This document shows, piece by piece, positions 16,463-24,076 of a stretch of DNA of 64,000 nt. This DNA is from Aliivibrio_A sp016764915 (GTDB lineage Bacteria > Pseudomonadota > Gammaproteobacteria > Enterobacterales > Vibrionaceae): assembly GCA_965224595.1 (NCBI GenBank), contig OZ245058.1:3100001-3164000 (forward strand), in the 5' to 3' direction. The position numbers and the translations under genes were made by a program. Positions within the stretch are counted from its first letter, which is position 1. Each line of letters begins with the position of its first letter. The notes under the pieces were generated by a model. The model did no database searches. It saw nothing but the letters and a program-made list of their open reading frames with translations, and had not been told where the DNA came from.

Positions 16463-17548
16463 ATGACGCATTTACATATAAAAGACCTACAAGCAGGTTA
16501 TGGGAATAAGTTGATTTTGAATAATATCAACTTAGAAGTTAAGCAAGGGGAAATGATTGCTTTACTTGGCCCTTCTGGATGTGGAAAAACAACTCTATTA
16601 AATGCGTTATGTGGTTTTATTCCTGTGAGCCATGGAGAAATATTTTCAGATAAACGTGTTATTTCACAATTGCCCGCTGAGCAAAGGAATATCACCATGG
16701 TATTTCAAAGCTATGCGCTTTGGCCTCATATGACTGTGGCACAAAACATTGCTTACGGGCTAAAAGTTAAAAAAGTGAAACGAGCAGATATCGAAGCTCG
16801 AGTTGCAGAATTATTGAATGTAGTGAAATTGAACGGGCTAGAAGGAGAAAAGGTCACTGCACTGTCTGGAGGTCAAAGGCAGCGTGTCGCATTAGCCCGA
16901 GCATTAGCTATTCGACCAGATGTACTGGTATTAGATGAGCCTCTCTCTAACCTTGATGCCAAAGTTAGGTTGAGTGTGCGCCACGAAATTAAAGCATTAC
17001 AAAAGAAGCTTGGTTTCACCTCGTTGATCGTTACTCATGACCAAGAGGAAGCACTCGTAATGGCTGATCGTATCGCGGTACTAAATAAAGGAAAAATTGA
17101 ACAAATTGGTACGCCAGAAGAGATTTACCATCATCCAAGTACGGCTTTTGTCGCTGATTTCATGGGGGCTGATAATTACATTGAGTGGCCAATAAATAAC
17201 GCTGATTTTATTTTAAATATTAACCTGCCTACTGATAAGTCTAATATTTATTTTCGTAGTGAAAACGTTTCAATATCACTGCAAGCAACTATTAACAATG
17301 ATTTAAACCAGCAACATCATGACGGTTTAATCATTAAAGGCGTTGTTGACCAAAGTGCTTTTTTTGGCAACAACTACAGAATTAGTGTGCGCTGCGGGAA
17401 GCACACAATACAGGCGGAACATAATCAACACCTGCCTGGGAAAACTCCCGTGACTTTACATATCTTACCCAAAGCACTGCACATATACGCTCAAGAAGTT
17501 AAAAGGTCAGTACTCGAAAAAATCAAACCATTTCTATTAAATCAATGA
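16463..17548 (+). CDS. ABC importer ATPase (Fe3+/polyamine/phosphonate-type, with TOBE region)
   Basis: 361 residues from the ATG at 16463, preceded by GGAG at six bases. An upstream in-frame ATG at 16391 lies inside the operator palindrome and would add 24 unrelated residues, so it was rejected. Walker A GPSGCGKTT at residues 36-44, Q-loop FQSYALWPHM at 81-90, signature LSGGQ at 134-138, Walker B VLVLDEP at 154-160, then a C-terminal TOBE-like extension (about 235-361). This architecture is shared by FbpC, PotA and PhnT type importers. First gene of the rightward island operon; 9 bases before the binding protein gene. Confidence 0.9.
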   Translation: MTHLHIKDLQAGYGNKLILNNINLEVKQGEMIALLGPSGCGKTTLLNALCGFIPVSHGEIFSDKRVISQLPAEQRNITMVFQSYALWPHMTVAQNIAYGLKVKKVKRADIEARVAELLNVVKLNGLEGEKVTALSGGQRQRVALARALAIRPDVLVLDEPLSNLDAKVRLSVRHEIKALQKKLGFTSLIVTHDQEEALVMADRIAVLNKGKIEQIGTPEEIYHHPSTAFVADFMGADNYIEWPINNADFILNINLPTDKSNIYFRSENVSISLQATINNDLNQQHHDGLIIKGVVDQSAFFGNNYRISVRCGKHTIQAEHNQHLPGKTPVTLHILPKALHIYAQEVKRSVLEKIKPFLLNQ

Positions 17549-17557
17549 GGATAAATC

Positions 17558-18706
17558 ATGTTTCATAAAACTAAACTAGCGGCGATTGTCACTATTGGTC
17601 TTACCCAATTTTCAAGTTTTGCAAATGCGGAAACTACTTTGAATGTGGTTTCTGCTGGTAACCAACATATGGTGGATTACGTTAAGTCTTACTTAGCCCC
17701 AAAATTTGAGGCGACGCACCCAGGTGTAAAAGTAAATGTCGTTGGAACAGGTCCTGGAGATGCAGGCTCTCATAAAATCATGGAGAAACTTTCAGCACAA
17801 AATAGCAGTGGACTTACCGCTTGGGATATTGATGTTGCTGTTGTTCACCAAAAAATTGGTGGAGAACTAGTAAAGGATGGTCTGCTTTCAAAGTATAGAG
17901 CAGACATTAGTACTGGTAATCTGGCTACACGAGACAGTGCTAAAAATGCACTTGGTGTGAATGTAGATGGTTATGTTATGCCTATGTTTCATAGCCAAAC
18001 TGCGATTGCATATAACAGTGATTTTGTTACAAACCCACCGAAATCTTACGATGAATTAGTAATATGGACACAAAAACATCCCAAAGATTTTGGTTACAAC
18101 GGTATTAAAAATGGTATGTCAGGAGTGAGTTTTGTTACTGGTTGGGTTTATGCTTATGGTAGCAATGCAGACAAGTTATCAACGGCTCCGTATGAAAAAG
18201 AAGTTGCGGCATCATGGGATAGCGCTTTTGCGAGTCTTAAAGAGTTTAATAAAAACATTACCTTTACGCCGGGTAATGCTGGAACATTAGATATGCTGAA
18301 CCGTGGTGAAATATTCATGGGTCCTGTATGGGTTGATATGTTCTACAGCTGGAAAGCACAAGGTAAAATCCCACCTTCATTGAAGTTGTCTTTAATAGCA
18401 CCAGGTATGCCCGGACAACCTATGTATTACGTTACGCCGACAAAAGCGTCACACCCAAAACTTGCACGTGAATTCATCGAATTAGCAACCAGTCCAGAAA
18501 TACAGGCAGAGGGTATTGTAAAACGTTTTAATTGGTATCCAGGTATTGATGCTGAACATGTTAGAAACAAGTTAGACAACGCAACATGGGAAAAACTTTT
18601 TGCTGAAATCACGCCAAGTGACTTAGCAAAGTATGGGAAAAGCTTCCCAATCGGGCCTTATTTTAATGACATCAAAGAAGGTTACGAACGTAAAGTCTCT
18701 AACTAA
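17558..18706 (+). CDS. ABC importer periplasmic solute-binding protein
   Basis: 382 residues with a classical Sec signal peptide (MFHKTKLAAIVTIGLTQFSS, cleavage after ANA at about residue 24). The mature part is a family 1-type extracellular binding protein (LNVVSAGNQHMVDYVKSYL, PVWVDMFYSWKAQGK, EGIVKRFNWYPG). This group contains ferric, polyamine, thiamine and phosphorylated-compound binders (for example AfuA and PhnS), and the ligand is not evident from sequence. The gene partners, a phosphatase and a phosphodiesterase-like hydrolase, argue for an organophosphate ligand. A stable hairpin follows the stop, which commonly sets higher expression of the binding protein. Confidence 0.9.
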   Translation: MFHKTKLAAIVTIGLTQFSSFANAETTLNVVSAGNQHMVDYVKSYLAPKFEATHPGVKVNVVGTGPGDAGSHKIMEKLSAQNSSGLTAWDIDVAVVHQKIGGELVKDGLLSKYRADISTGNLATRDSAKNALGVNVDGYVMPMFHSQTAIAYNSDFVTNPPKSYDELVIWTQKHPKDFGYNGIKNGMSGVSFVTGWVYAYGSNADKLSTAPYEKEVAASWDSAFASLKEFNKNITFTPGNAGTLDMLNRGEIFMGPVWVDMFYSWKAQGKIPPSLKLSLIAPGMPGQPMYYVTPTKASHPKLAREFIELATSPEIQAEGIVKRFNWYPGIDAEHVRNKLDNATWEKLFAEITPSDLAKYGKSFPIGPYFNDIKEGYERKVSN

Positions 18707-18733
18707 TCCTTAGAATATTGTTACTTGATTAAT

Positions 18734-18757
18734 GCTCTGAGTTTTATCGCTCAGAGC
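18734..18757 (+). terminator. Intra-operon hairpin after the binding-protein gene
   Basis: Perfect 8-bp stem GCTCTGAG / CTCAGAGC with an 8-base loop, followed by TATTTT. It lies between the binding protein and the first permease. Likely an attenuating or 3'-stabilising structure that lowers permease expression, not a full terminator. Confidence 0.6.
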
Positions 18758-18790
18758 TATTTTAACTTGCGTTAGTTATTGGGGGAAAAA

Positions 18791-19627
18791 ATGCGTCAAA
18801 TGAAATCACACAACCTTTGGTTAGTCGTACCTGCAGCTTTGATGGTTGGCATCTTCTTTTTATATCCATTGTGCTTCTCACTCTATTCCGCCGTTACATT
18901 AGACGGTGGAGGTTTCACATTGACACATTTGTATAAAGCTTTTGATCTATATTCAAAAGACATGTTATTTACCATTTTTATTGTATTAATTTCTGTGTCT
19001 ATTTTAGCCGTTTTATCTGTGATTATTGCTGCACTTATTACTTTATCGCCTTTTCGCTCTTTAGTTGGCTTACTTGCATTTCTTTATCGTTTACCGTTGT
19101 TTATTCCTTTTATTGTAACTGCACAAATGATGCGGACATTTTTGGCAAAGAATGGGCTAATGAATAATGCATTTATCGAGTCTGGATTGTTAACACCCAT
19201 GGAAACAATCTCTTTTCTTGGCTGGAGTGGCATCATCATTACATTTGTTTGGAAGCAAACGGCATTTTCGACGTTATTAATATCTGGAGCAATGGCCGCT
19301 TTAGATGACTCTCAAATCCGTGCTGCACGTAATTTAGGCGCATCTCGTTTTCGAGTTTTAGTTCAAATAATATTGCCTCAAATTACTGCAAGTATTGGGG
19401 TTGCTATGGTTTTATCGACGGTAACTATTATGTCAGTGCTTTCGGTTCCGCTAATGATAGGGACAGGCACTCCTACCATGATGACTGCTGATATGGCATT
19501 TCGAGTTAACTCCTATGGTGATTATCATGTCGCAAATGCGCTTGGCTTGGTGTCGTACTGTATATGTGCGGGATTAGCTTGCTTTTACTTACGTCAGAAT
19601 CTAAAAGACAAAGGAGTAATTTCATGA
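18791..19627 (+). CDS. ABC importer permease 1
   Basis: 278 residues from the ATG at 18791 (GGGGGA just upstream; a TTG at 18779 is less likely). About six hydrophobic segments; the cytoplasmic EAA loop is recognisable as ARNLGASRFRVLVQIILPQI. This is the membrane-spanning domain of a type I importer (BPD_transp_1). Its stop overlaps the start of the second permease by ATGA, indicating coupled translation and a heterodimeric channel. Confidence 0.9.
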   Translation: MRQMKSHNLWLVVPAALMVGIFFLYPLCFSLYSAVTLDGGGFTLTHLYKAFDLYSKDMLFTIFIVLISVSILAVLSVIIAALITLSPFRSLVGLLAFLYRLPLFIPFIVTAQMMRTFLAKNGLMNNAFIESGLLTPMETISFLGWSGIIITFVWKQTAFSTLLISGAMAALDDSQIRAARNLGASRFRVLVQIILPQITASIGVAMVLSTVTIMSVLSVPLMIGTGTPTMMTADMAFRVNSYGDYHVANALGLVSYCICAGLACFYLRQNLKDKGVIS

Positions 19628-20475
19628 TCGCTACAAAAAAACGTCATTTTTTCAGCGGGTTTAGAATCTACAATTTACGCTTCAGTTTTTGGTTACAAAG
19701 TTTATTTATATTACTGCTCGCTTTGGTGATGTTTGGTCCTATCGCAAACTTACTCATTTGGACGGTAACAGAAAGTTGGTATTTTCCAAATTCGCTTCCC
19801 ACTCAATGGGGCTTTAAATACTGGCTACAAGTATTTAATCCTTACAGTGATGTTTCTGGCTCATTACTGACTAGCATATTTATTGCGATCTTAACGGTCA
19901 TCGTGTGCTTGTTAGTTTCTGTACCGGCTGGATACGCACTATCAAAAAACAGTATGCCATTTCGTGTTTTTTGGATGCTACTTTTTTTGATCCCACAGGC
20001 TTTTCCAAACCTTACCGTATATATGAATATTGCTCGACTTTTCTATGACTTTGGCTTAAATGGTACATTGCTCGGTGTGGTCTTAGTGCATAGTGTGCAT
20101 GGTCTGATGTTCTCGATTTGGATCAGTGTTGCAGCGTTTAGCTCTACAGATCCAATGTTGGAACGCGCTTCTCGTAATTTAGGGGCAGGGCCTATCTATA
20201 CATTTTTTCATATTGTTTTGCCTCAAGCCGCCCCTGGACTTGTTGCGAGTTGTATTTTTGTATTCTTGGAGTCATTGGATGAGTTTACAGGGACCTTTTT
20301 TGTGGGCTCTCCAAACATTAATACTTTGCCGCTTTTACTGTATACCGCGAGTATGGAAGGGAATTATCAAATTGCGTCTATTACAGCATTGATCTTACTT
20401 GTCCCTTCTATTCTATTTATGGTGGTTATTCATAAATTTATGCGACCTGAAATGCTTTCCAAACTTGGTAAATAG
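19624..20475 (+). CDS. ABC importer permease 2
   Basis: 283 residues; start ATG at 19624 overlaps the preceding stop (ATGA) and is preceded by AAAGGAGTAA. Six hydrophobic segments and an EAA loop (ASRNLGAGPIYTFFHIVLPQ). The partner of permease 1. No obvious terminator follows; a 167-base gap separates it from the SemiSWEET gene. Confidence 0.9.
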   Translation: MIATKKRHFFSGFRIYNLRFSFWLQSLFILLLALVMFGPIANLLIWTVTESWYFPNSLPTQWGFKYWLQVFNPYSDVSGSLLTSIFIAILTVIVCLLVSVPAGYALSKNSMPFRVFWMLLFLIPQAFPNLTVYMNIARLFYDFGLNGTLLGVVLVHSVHGLMFSIWISVAAFSSTDPMLERASRNLGAGPIYTFFHIVLPQAAPGLVASCIFVFLESLDEFTGTFFVGSPNINTLPLLLYTASMEGNYQIASITALILLVPSILFMVVIHKFMRPEMLSKLGK

Positions 20476-20642
20476 AAATTTCATTTAATATTTTTGAAAA
20501 TAGAAATAAAAAAGGGGGAGAATTTAGCACATGAGCGACTTCATACAACACTTGAATACTGATTAACTATTAAAATTTACTAAGTAAAAATATCGGGTTG
20601 GGCTTGCTCAGGACAGTTTTAAAAATTTAGGAAGGATATAAC

Positions 20643-20909
20643 ATGACCAATATAGAAATTTTAGGATTTACATCAGCATTTTTAACAACAATTGCTTTCG
20701 TTCCTCAGGCCATCTTAGTGATCAAAATACGAGAAACAGAGTCTTTGTCGTTAACTATGTATAGCATATTTACTTTGGGTGTTGCCTCTTGGTTAGCCTA
20801 CGGAATAATAAAAGAAGACAGTGCAATGATACTTGCGAACGCGGTTACACTGTTGCTATCGACTATTATTTTGTCAATAAAAATATATAACACCATACAA
20901 TCTAAATGA
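20643..20909 (+). CDS. SemiSWEET-type sugar transporter
   Basis: 88 residues with three transmembrane helices and the PQ-loop signature TTIAFVPQAILVIK, followed by SLSLTMYSIFTLGVASWLAYG and a third helix ANAVTLLLSTIILSI. Bacterial SemiSWEETs work as homodimers that let sugars pass down their gradient across the inner membrane. AGGAAGG precedes the start. It lies downstream of the importer operon in the same direction, still within the island. Whether it exports a sugar product of the cassette is speculation. Confidence 0.88.
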   Translation: MTNIEILGFTSAFLTTIAFVPQAILVIKIRETESLSLTMYSIFTLGVASWLAYGIIKEDSAMILANAVTLLLSTIILSIKIYNTIQSK

Positions 20910-21002
20910 CATGATTTTAGTAATGATTTAATTGTGGAATAGGATAATAATGGAATGGGGTCAACTTAATAACCTTTGCACTAATTATGCGAAAATCTGC
21001 CG

Positions 21003-21377
21003 ATGAATAATTCTAATGTCTACGCAGGTAATCGTTATCCTGCACAAATCATCACCCATTCAGTTTGGCTTTATCATCGATTTTAACCGAGCTTTCGTTA
21101 AATTGAAGAATTGCTAGCAGATAGATGGATCGTTGTCAGGTATGAAACGATTCACCAGAGGTGTAACAAGTATGGTGCGGTCTATTGTAACCAAATTAAA
21201 AAGAATCTCGGTCAACTTGGTGATACCTGGTATTTAGATGAGGTGTTCATCAAAATCAATGGAGTATTATGCTATCTTTGGCGAGCCGTAGATGAAATAG
21301 ATATTTTAGTTTAGAAGCGAAAGAATAAGAAAGCAGCGATGCGCTTCTTTAAACGATTATTAAAAGTGCAGGGAGAT
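21003..21377 (+). pseudogene. IS6-family transposase remnant with three in-frame stops
   Basis: A single frame reads MNNSNVYAGNRYPAQIITHS VWLYHRF, stop at 21084, PSFR, stop at 21099, IEELLADRWIVVRYETIHQ RCNKYGA ... GDTWYLDEVFIKINGVLCYLW RAVDEIDILV, stop at 21312, then KRKNKKAAMRFFKRLLKVQGD. This is the N-terminal half of an IS6-type transposase including the first DDE aspartate (YLDEVFIK). Homology ends near 21377, before the remaining catalytic residues. It is therefore inactive by both nonsense mutations and truncation. I could not identify intact terminal inverted repeats. Confidence 0.85.
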
Positions 21378-21586
21378 TGTAATGGTACGATGATCTTGGA
21401 GACTGTTAACCCCTCGCTTTCAATATCGTTGACACGTTTACGGCCAAAAGCGCGAGCAAGCTCTTTTTTCCTGAACGTTTTAGATTCACGGTGTATAATC
21501 TTCTGATTCTTTTTAACGACTACGGTCGTTTTAAATCGTGCTTCACCGTTTTTTAGCTTACGTGTTTCAATTGAAAAAGAGGCCAT
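21378..21586 (-). pseudogene. Truncated tyrosine integrase, N-terminal arm-binding part only
   Basis: Leftward frame starting MASFSIETRKLKNGEARFK TTVVVKKNQKIIHRESKTF, then RKKELARAFGRKRVNDIESEG. This looks like the arm-type DNA-binding N terminus of phage/island integrases (short beta strands followed by a helix with an ARAFGRKR-type sequence). After about residue 60 the frame runs antisense through the IS6 remnant and ends at 21311, so the core-binding and catalytic domains (R..HxxR..Y) are missing. Its place next to the right att repeat fits an integrase of a dusA-specific island. Confidence 0.75.
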
Positions 21587-21601
21587 CGTCCAACTCCAAA
21601 A

Positions 21602-21628
21602 GGGGTACTGTCGGGGGTACTATAGTAC
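21602..21628. repeat. GGGGTACT direct repeat and GTACTATAGTAC palindrome near attR
   Basis: GGGGTACT occurs at 21602-21609 and 21614-21621, 12 bases apart, and the second copy overlaps the 12-bp palindrome GTACTATAGTAC (21617-21628). Location between the integrase start and attR suggests integrase/excisionase arm sites or an autoregulatory operator. Confidence 0.45.
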
Positions 21629-21692
21629 GAAATTCGCGTTAATTACAGGCGTTTCATGGTTATATATACAGTGCTTTTAATGAGGTATATTA

Positions 21693-22697
21693 GTGTCAAA
21701 GCTAGAAAATACAAGTAATTACCCTATGCAGCGCTTCAGCGTTGCCCCGATGCTAGATTGGACGGATAGACACTGCCGCCATTTCCTCCGTTTATTAAGT
21801 GAACACACACTGCTTTATACTGAAATGGTGACGACGGGTGCCATTATTCATGGTCGCGGTGATTTTCTTAAATATAATGAAACTGAACATCCAGTCGCAT
21901 TGCAGTTGGGTGGTTCTAACCCGACGGATCTAGCGCACTGTGCCAAGTTAGCGTTTGAACGTGGTTATGACGAGATTAACCTGAATGTGGGCTGCCCATC
22001 AGATCGGGTTCAAAATGGCCGCTTTGGTGCTTGTTTGATGGCGGAACCGCAGTTAGTGGCTGAGTGTGTGAGTGCCATGCGTGAAGTGGTGGATATTCCT
22101 GTTACAGTGAAAACTCGCATCGGTATCGATGAGCAAGACTCTTACCAGTTTTTGACCGACTTTGTCGGTACAGTGCATGAGAAAGCGGGCTGTGATCAGT
22201 TCACCATCCATGCCCGAAAAGCTTGGTTGAAAGGGCTCAGTCCAAAAGAGAACCGAGAAATTCCACCACTGGATTACCCAAGAGCGTATCAATTAAAAGC
22301 AGATTTTCCACAGTTGGTGATTGCAGTTAATGGTGGCATTAAAACCTTAGAAGAGTCTAAAGCTCATTTACAACATTTAGATGGTGTGATGATTGGGCGT
22401 GAAGCGTATCAAAATCCATTTTTATTAGCAGAGGTGGATCAACAGCTTTTTAATAGTGACAAAGCGATCGTTAAACGCAGTGATGTGGTTCGTGCGATGT
22501 ATCCGTACATTGAGCAACAGCTTACTGACGGTGCTCGATTAGGTCATATGACTCGACACATGATTGGTCTATTTCAAAGCTTGCCCGGTGGAAGACAGTG
22601 GCGTCGATATATCAGTGAAAATGCCCATAAACCAGGCGCTGGTATAGAGGTTGTGGAAGCCGCATTGGAAAAAATACCGAGTGAGCTGAATCTGTAA
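21693..22697 (+). CDS. dusA: tRNA-dihydrouridine(20/20a) synthase DusA with island-derived start
   Basis: FMN- and NADPH-dependent enzyme reducing uridine to dihydrouridine in the tRNA D-loop. 334 residues. Motifs: RFSVAPMLDWTDRHCR (residues 14-29), the active-site NVGCP at 98-102, FGACLM, VKTRIGID and the FMN-binding AVNGGIKTLEE. The start is a GTG at 21693 with GAGG seven bases upstream; the first nine or so residues (MSKLENTSN) and the promoter region come from the island, replacing the native start now stranded at 13073. Next gene is pspG, the conserved neighbour. Confidence 0.95.
   Translation: MSKLENTSNYPMQRFSVAPMLDWTDRHCRHFLRLLSEHTLLYTEMVTTGAIIHGRGDFLKYNETEHPVALQLGGSNPTDLAHCAKLAFERGYDEINLNVGCPSDRVQNGRFGACLMAEPQLVAECVSAMREVVDIPVTVKTRIGIDEQDSYQFLTDFVGTVHEKAGCDQFTIHARKAWLKGLSPKENREIPPLDYPRAYQLKADFPQLVIAVNGGIKTLEESKAHLQHLDGVMIGREAYQNPFLLAEVDQQLFNSDKAIVKRSDVVRAMYPYIEQQLTDGARLGHMTRHMIGLFQSLPGGRQWRRYISENAHKPGAGIEVVEAALEKIPSELNL
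21716..21763 (+). repeat. Right attachment site (attR) inside intact dusA
   Basis: Copy of the 48-bp repeat also found at 13078-13125 (two mismatches). Everything to its right is continuous dusA. Confidence 0.9.
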
Positions 22698-22835
22698 CTT
22701 TAACAAGTGGCGAAATTAACCTGGTTATGGGTAAATTGCGCCGATTATTTTGGTTTGGACTGGAATCTCTAGACGGAAAATTGCCTGAAATTTCATAATG
22801 CATTGATTTTTAATGGATAAATTTTGTTAGATAAC

Positions 22836-22852
22836 TTGGCCTGATTACTGCT
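22836..22852 (+). promoter_or_regulatory. Sigma-54-type promoter for pspG
   Basis: TTGGCCTGATTACTGCT has the -24 GG and -12 GC dinucleotides separated by exactly 10 bases, as in sigma-54 promoters. It lies about 85 bases before pspG, which in E. coli is transcribed by sigma-54 under PspF. Confidence 0.7.
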
Positions 22853-22936
22853 GTAGAAATATATAGAGTAGTGTGTTGTTCAATGCAGACTCTGAATTGG
22901 ATTGAAACTAAATTAAATTTAAAAAGGACAATAGGT

Positions 22937-23143
22937 ATGTTAGAAATATTATTCTTACTCGTTTTTGCATTTATATTGATGTTTACGGGGGTTACTATGA
23001 TCAGCTTAGTTGCCGCCACCGTTGTGGGATTTGTCATCATGCTATTAGCCGGAATGGTAGGTGTTATGCTTAAAATGCTACCATGGATTATCGTTATTGC
23101 TGTTTGTGTATGGTTCTGTAAACATAAAATGAGCGATCAGTAA
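22937..23143 (+). CDS. pspG: Phage shock protein G
   Basis: 68-residue membrane protein (MLEILFLLVFAFILMFTGV...) with two to three hydrophobic segments and a basic C terminus (WFCKHKMSDQ). Member of the phage shock envelope-stress response. The start at 22937 has AAGGACAATAG upstream; a longer frame from 22871 is unsupported. Directly after dusA as in enterobacteria, with its own sigma-54-like promoter. Confidence 0.9.
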   Translation: MLEILFLLVFAFILMFTGVTMISLVAATVVGFVIMLLAGMVGVMLKMLPWIIVIAVCVWFCKHKMSDQ

Positions 23144-23243
23144 TACTCTCGATGAGAAGCTGTAATGATCCACTGCTTTTGGTATAGTGATGCACAAATA
23201 AATACTTAACATTTACTTATATAAATGTAGCGTGGAGACTCAA

Positions 23244-23903
23244 ATGAACAAGCTTTCCCTACCACTTATTACCGCTTTAATCAGTAGTGGTATGGCATTT
23301 TCAGCATTGGCTGAGTCCACTATCGATGTGAGTGTGGGAGCGGAAGTTTGGGGTTTTGACACAAAAATAGAAAATAGCCGGAAAGGGAGTGATACAACGG
23401 GTGCTATTTACGTGGCAATTGAACACCAGATCCCTTACGCACCTGATGTTAAATTACGCTATACCCCAATCGATACCAAAGAGGTCAGTTTTGATCAAAC
23501 GGATGTAACCTTCTATTATGAAGTGCTTACCACTAAAGAGATCTCGTTTGATATTGGTATGACCATGATGAATTTTTCAAACGGAGAATTTACCAGTAAC
23601 GCTGGTCAACACTTTACCTTTAGTGAGTGGGAAATGAACTGGTACGCGGATGCGTCTCTATTGATCCCAAATACAAATTTCTACATTTTTGGTCAGTTTG
23701 ATTTTGGCTCTAACGATGAAACACGCACGATGGATGGTCAAGCTGGTGTGAAGTACCGTCGTAAATTCTTTGATACTAATATGGACATCAAGATGGGTTA
23801 CCGTGTGATGGACCATGAGTTTGGTTATTTTGAAGGTTTAGATAATATGGAAGGCAATGCGATGGTTGATGGCTGGTTTGCTGGTGTCGCGTTTAGTTAT
23901 TAG
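23244..23903 (+). CDS. TIGR04219-type outer-membrane beta-barrel protein
   Basis: 219 residues from the ATG at 23244 (GTGGAG upstream acts as ribosome-binding site). Signal peptide MNKLSLPLITALISSGMAFS with cleavage after ALA. The mature protein is made of amphipathic strands and ends in WFAGVAFSY, a terminal aromatic barrel motif. It resembles the TIGR04219 family of small outer-membrane barrels common in Vibrio and Shewanella; function unknown. Own terminator follows. Confidence 0.78.
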   Translation: MNKLSLPLITALISSGMAFSALAESTIDVSVGAEVWGFDTKIENSRKGSDTTGAIYVAIEHQIPYAPDVKLRYTPIDTKEVSFDQTDVTFYYEVLTTKEISFDIGMTMMNFSNGEFTSNAGQHFTFSEWEMNWYADASLLIPNTNFYIFGQFDFGSNDETRTMDGQAGVKYRRKFFDTNMDIKMGYRVMDHEFGYFEGLDNMEGNAMVDGWFAGVAFSY

Positions 23904-23955
23904 TATTAAAGGATTTTGGTAAACAAACACTTCTATTAACCTAATATAGTCCTCA

Positions 23956-23986
23956 AGGCGCTGTTGTTATTAACAGCGCTTTTTTT
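23956..23986 (+). terminator. Intrinsic terminator
   Basis: Stem GCGCTGTT / AACAGCGC with a 6-base loop and a following run of seven T, about 55 bases after the barrel gene. Confidence 0.9.
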
Positions 23987-24076
23987 ATGCTCTATTTTTA
24001 TTATATCGACGGAAAAATGGGCATTTATTGATTTATAGACCATGCTTATCTAAAGATACTGCTGGAGAAACCGTAA

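Larger units (their letters stand above)
13078..21763. mobile_element. Decayed dusA-integrated genomic island (about 8.7 kb)
   Basis: Bounded by imperfect 48-bp direct repeats of dusA coding sequence. The conserved neighbours zur (left) and dusA-pspG (right) are separated only by this segment. Contents from left: an AT-rich gene-free stretch, a leftward operon of IMPase-family phosphatase, LacI regulator and MBL-fold hydrolase, a rightward ABC importer operon, a SemiSWEET gene, an IS6-type transposase remnant and the N-terminal remnant of a leftward integrase next to the right repeat. Loss of the integrase catalytic domain suggests the element can no longer excise by itself. Confidence 0.88.

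Noticed and set aside
13078..21763. Island as a prophage
   Set aside because: No phage structural, lysis or replication gene is present; only an integrase remnant and metabolic cargo.
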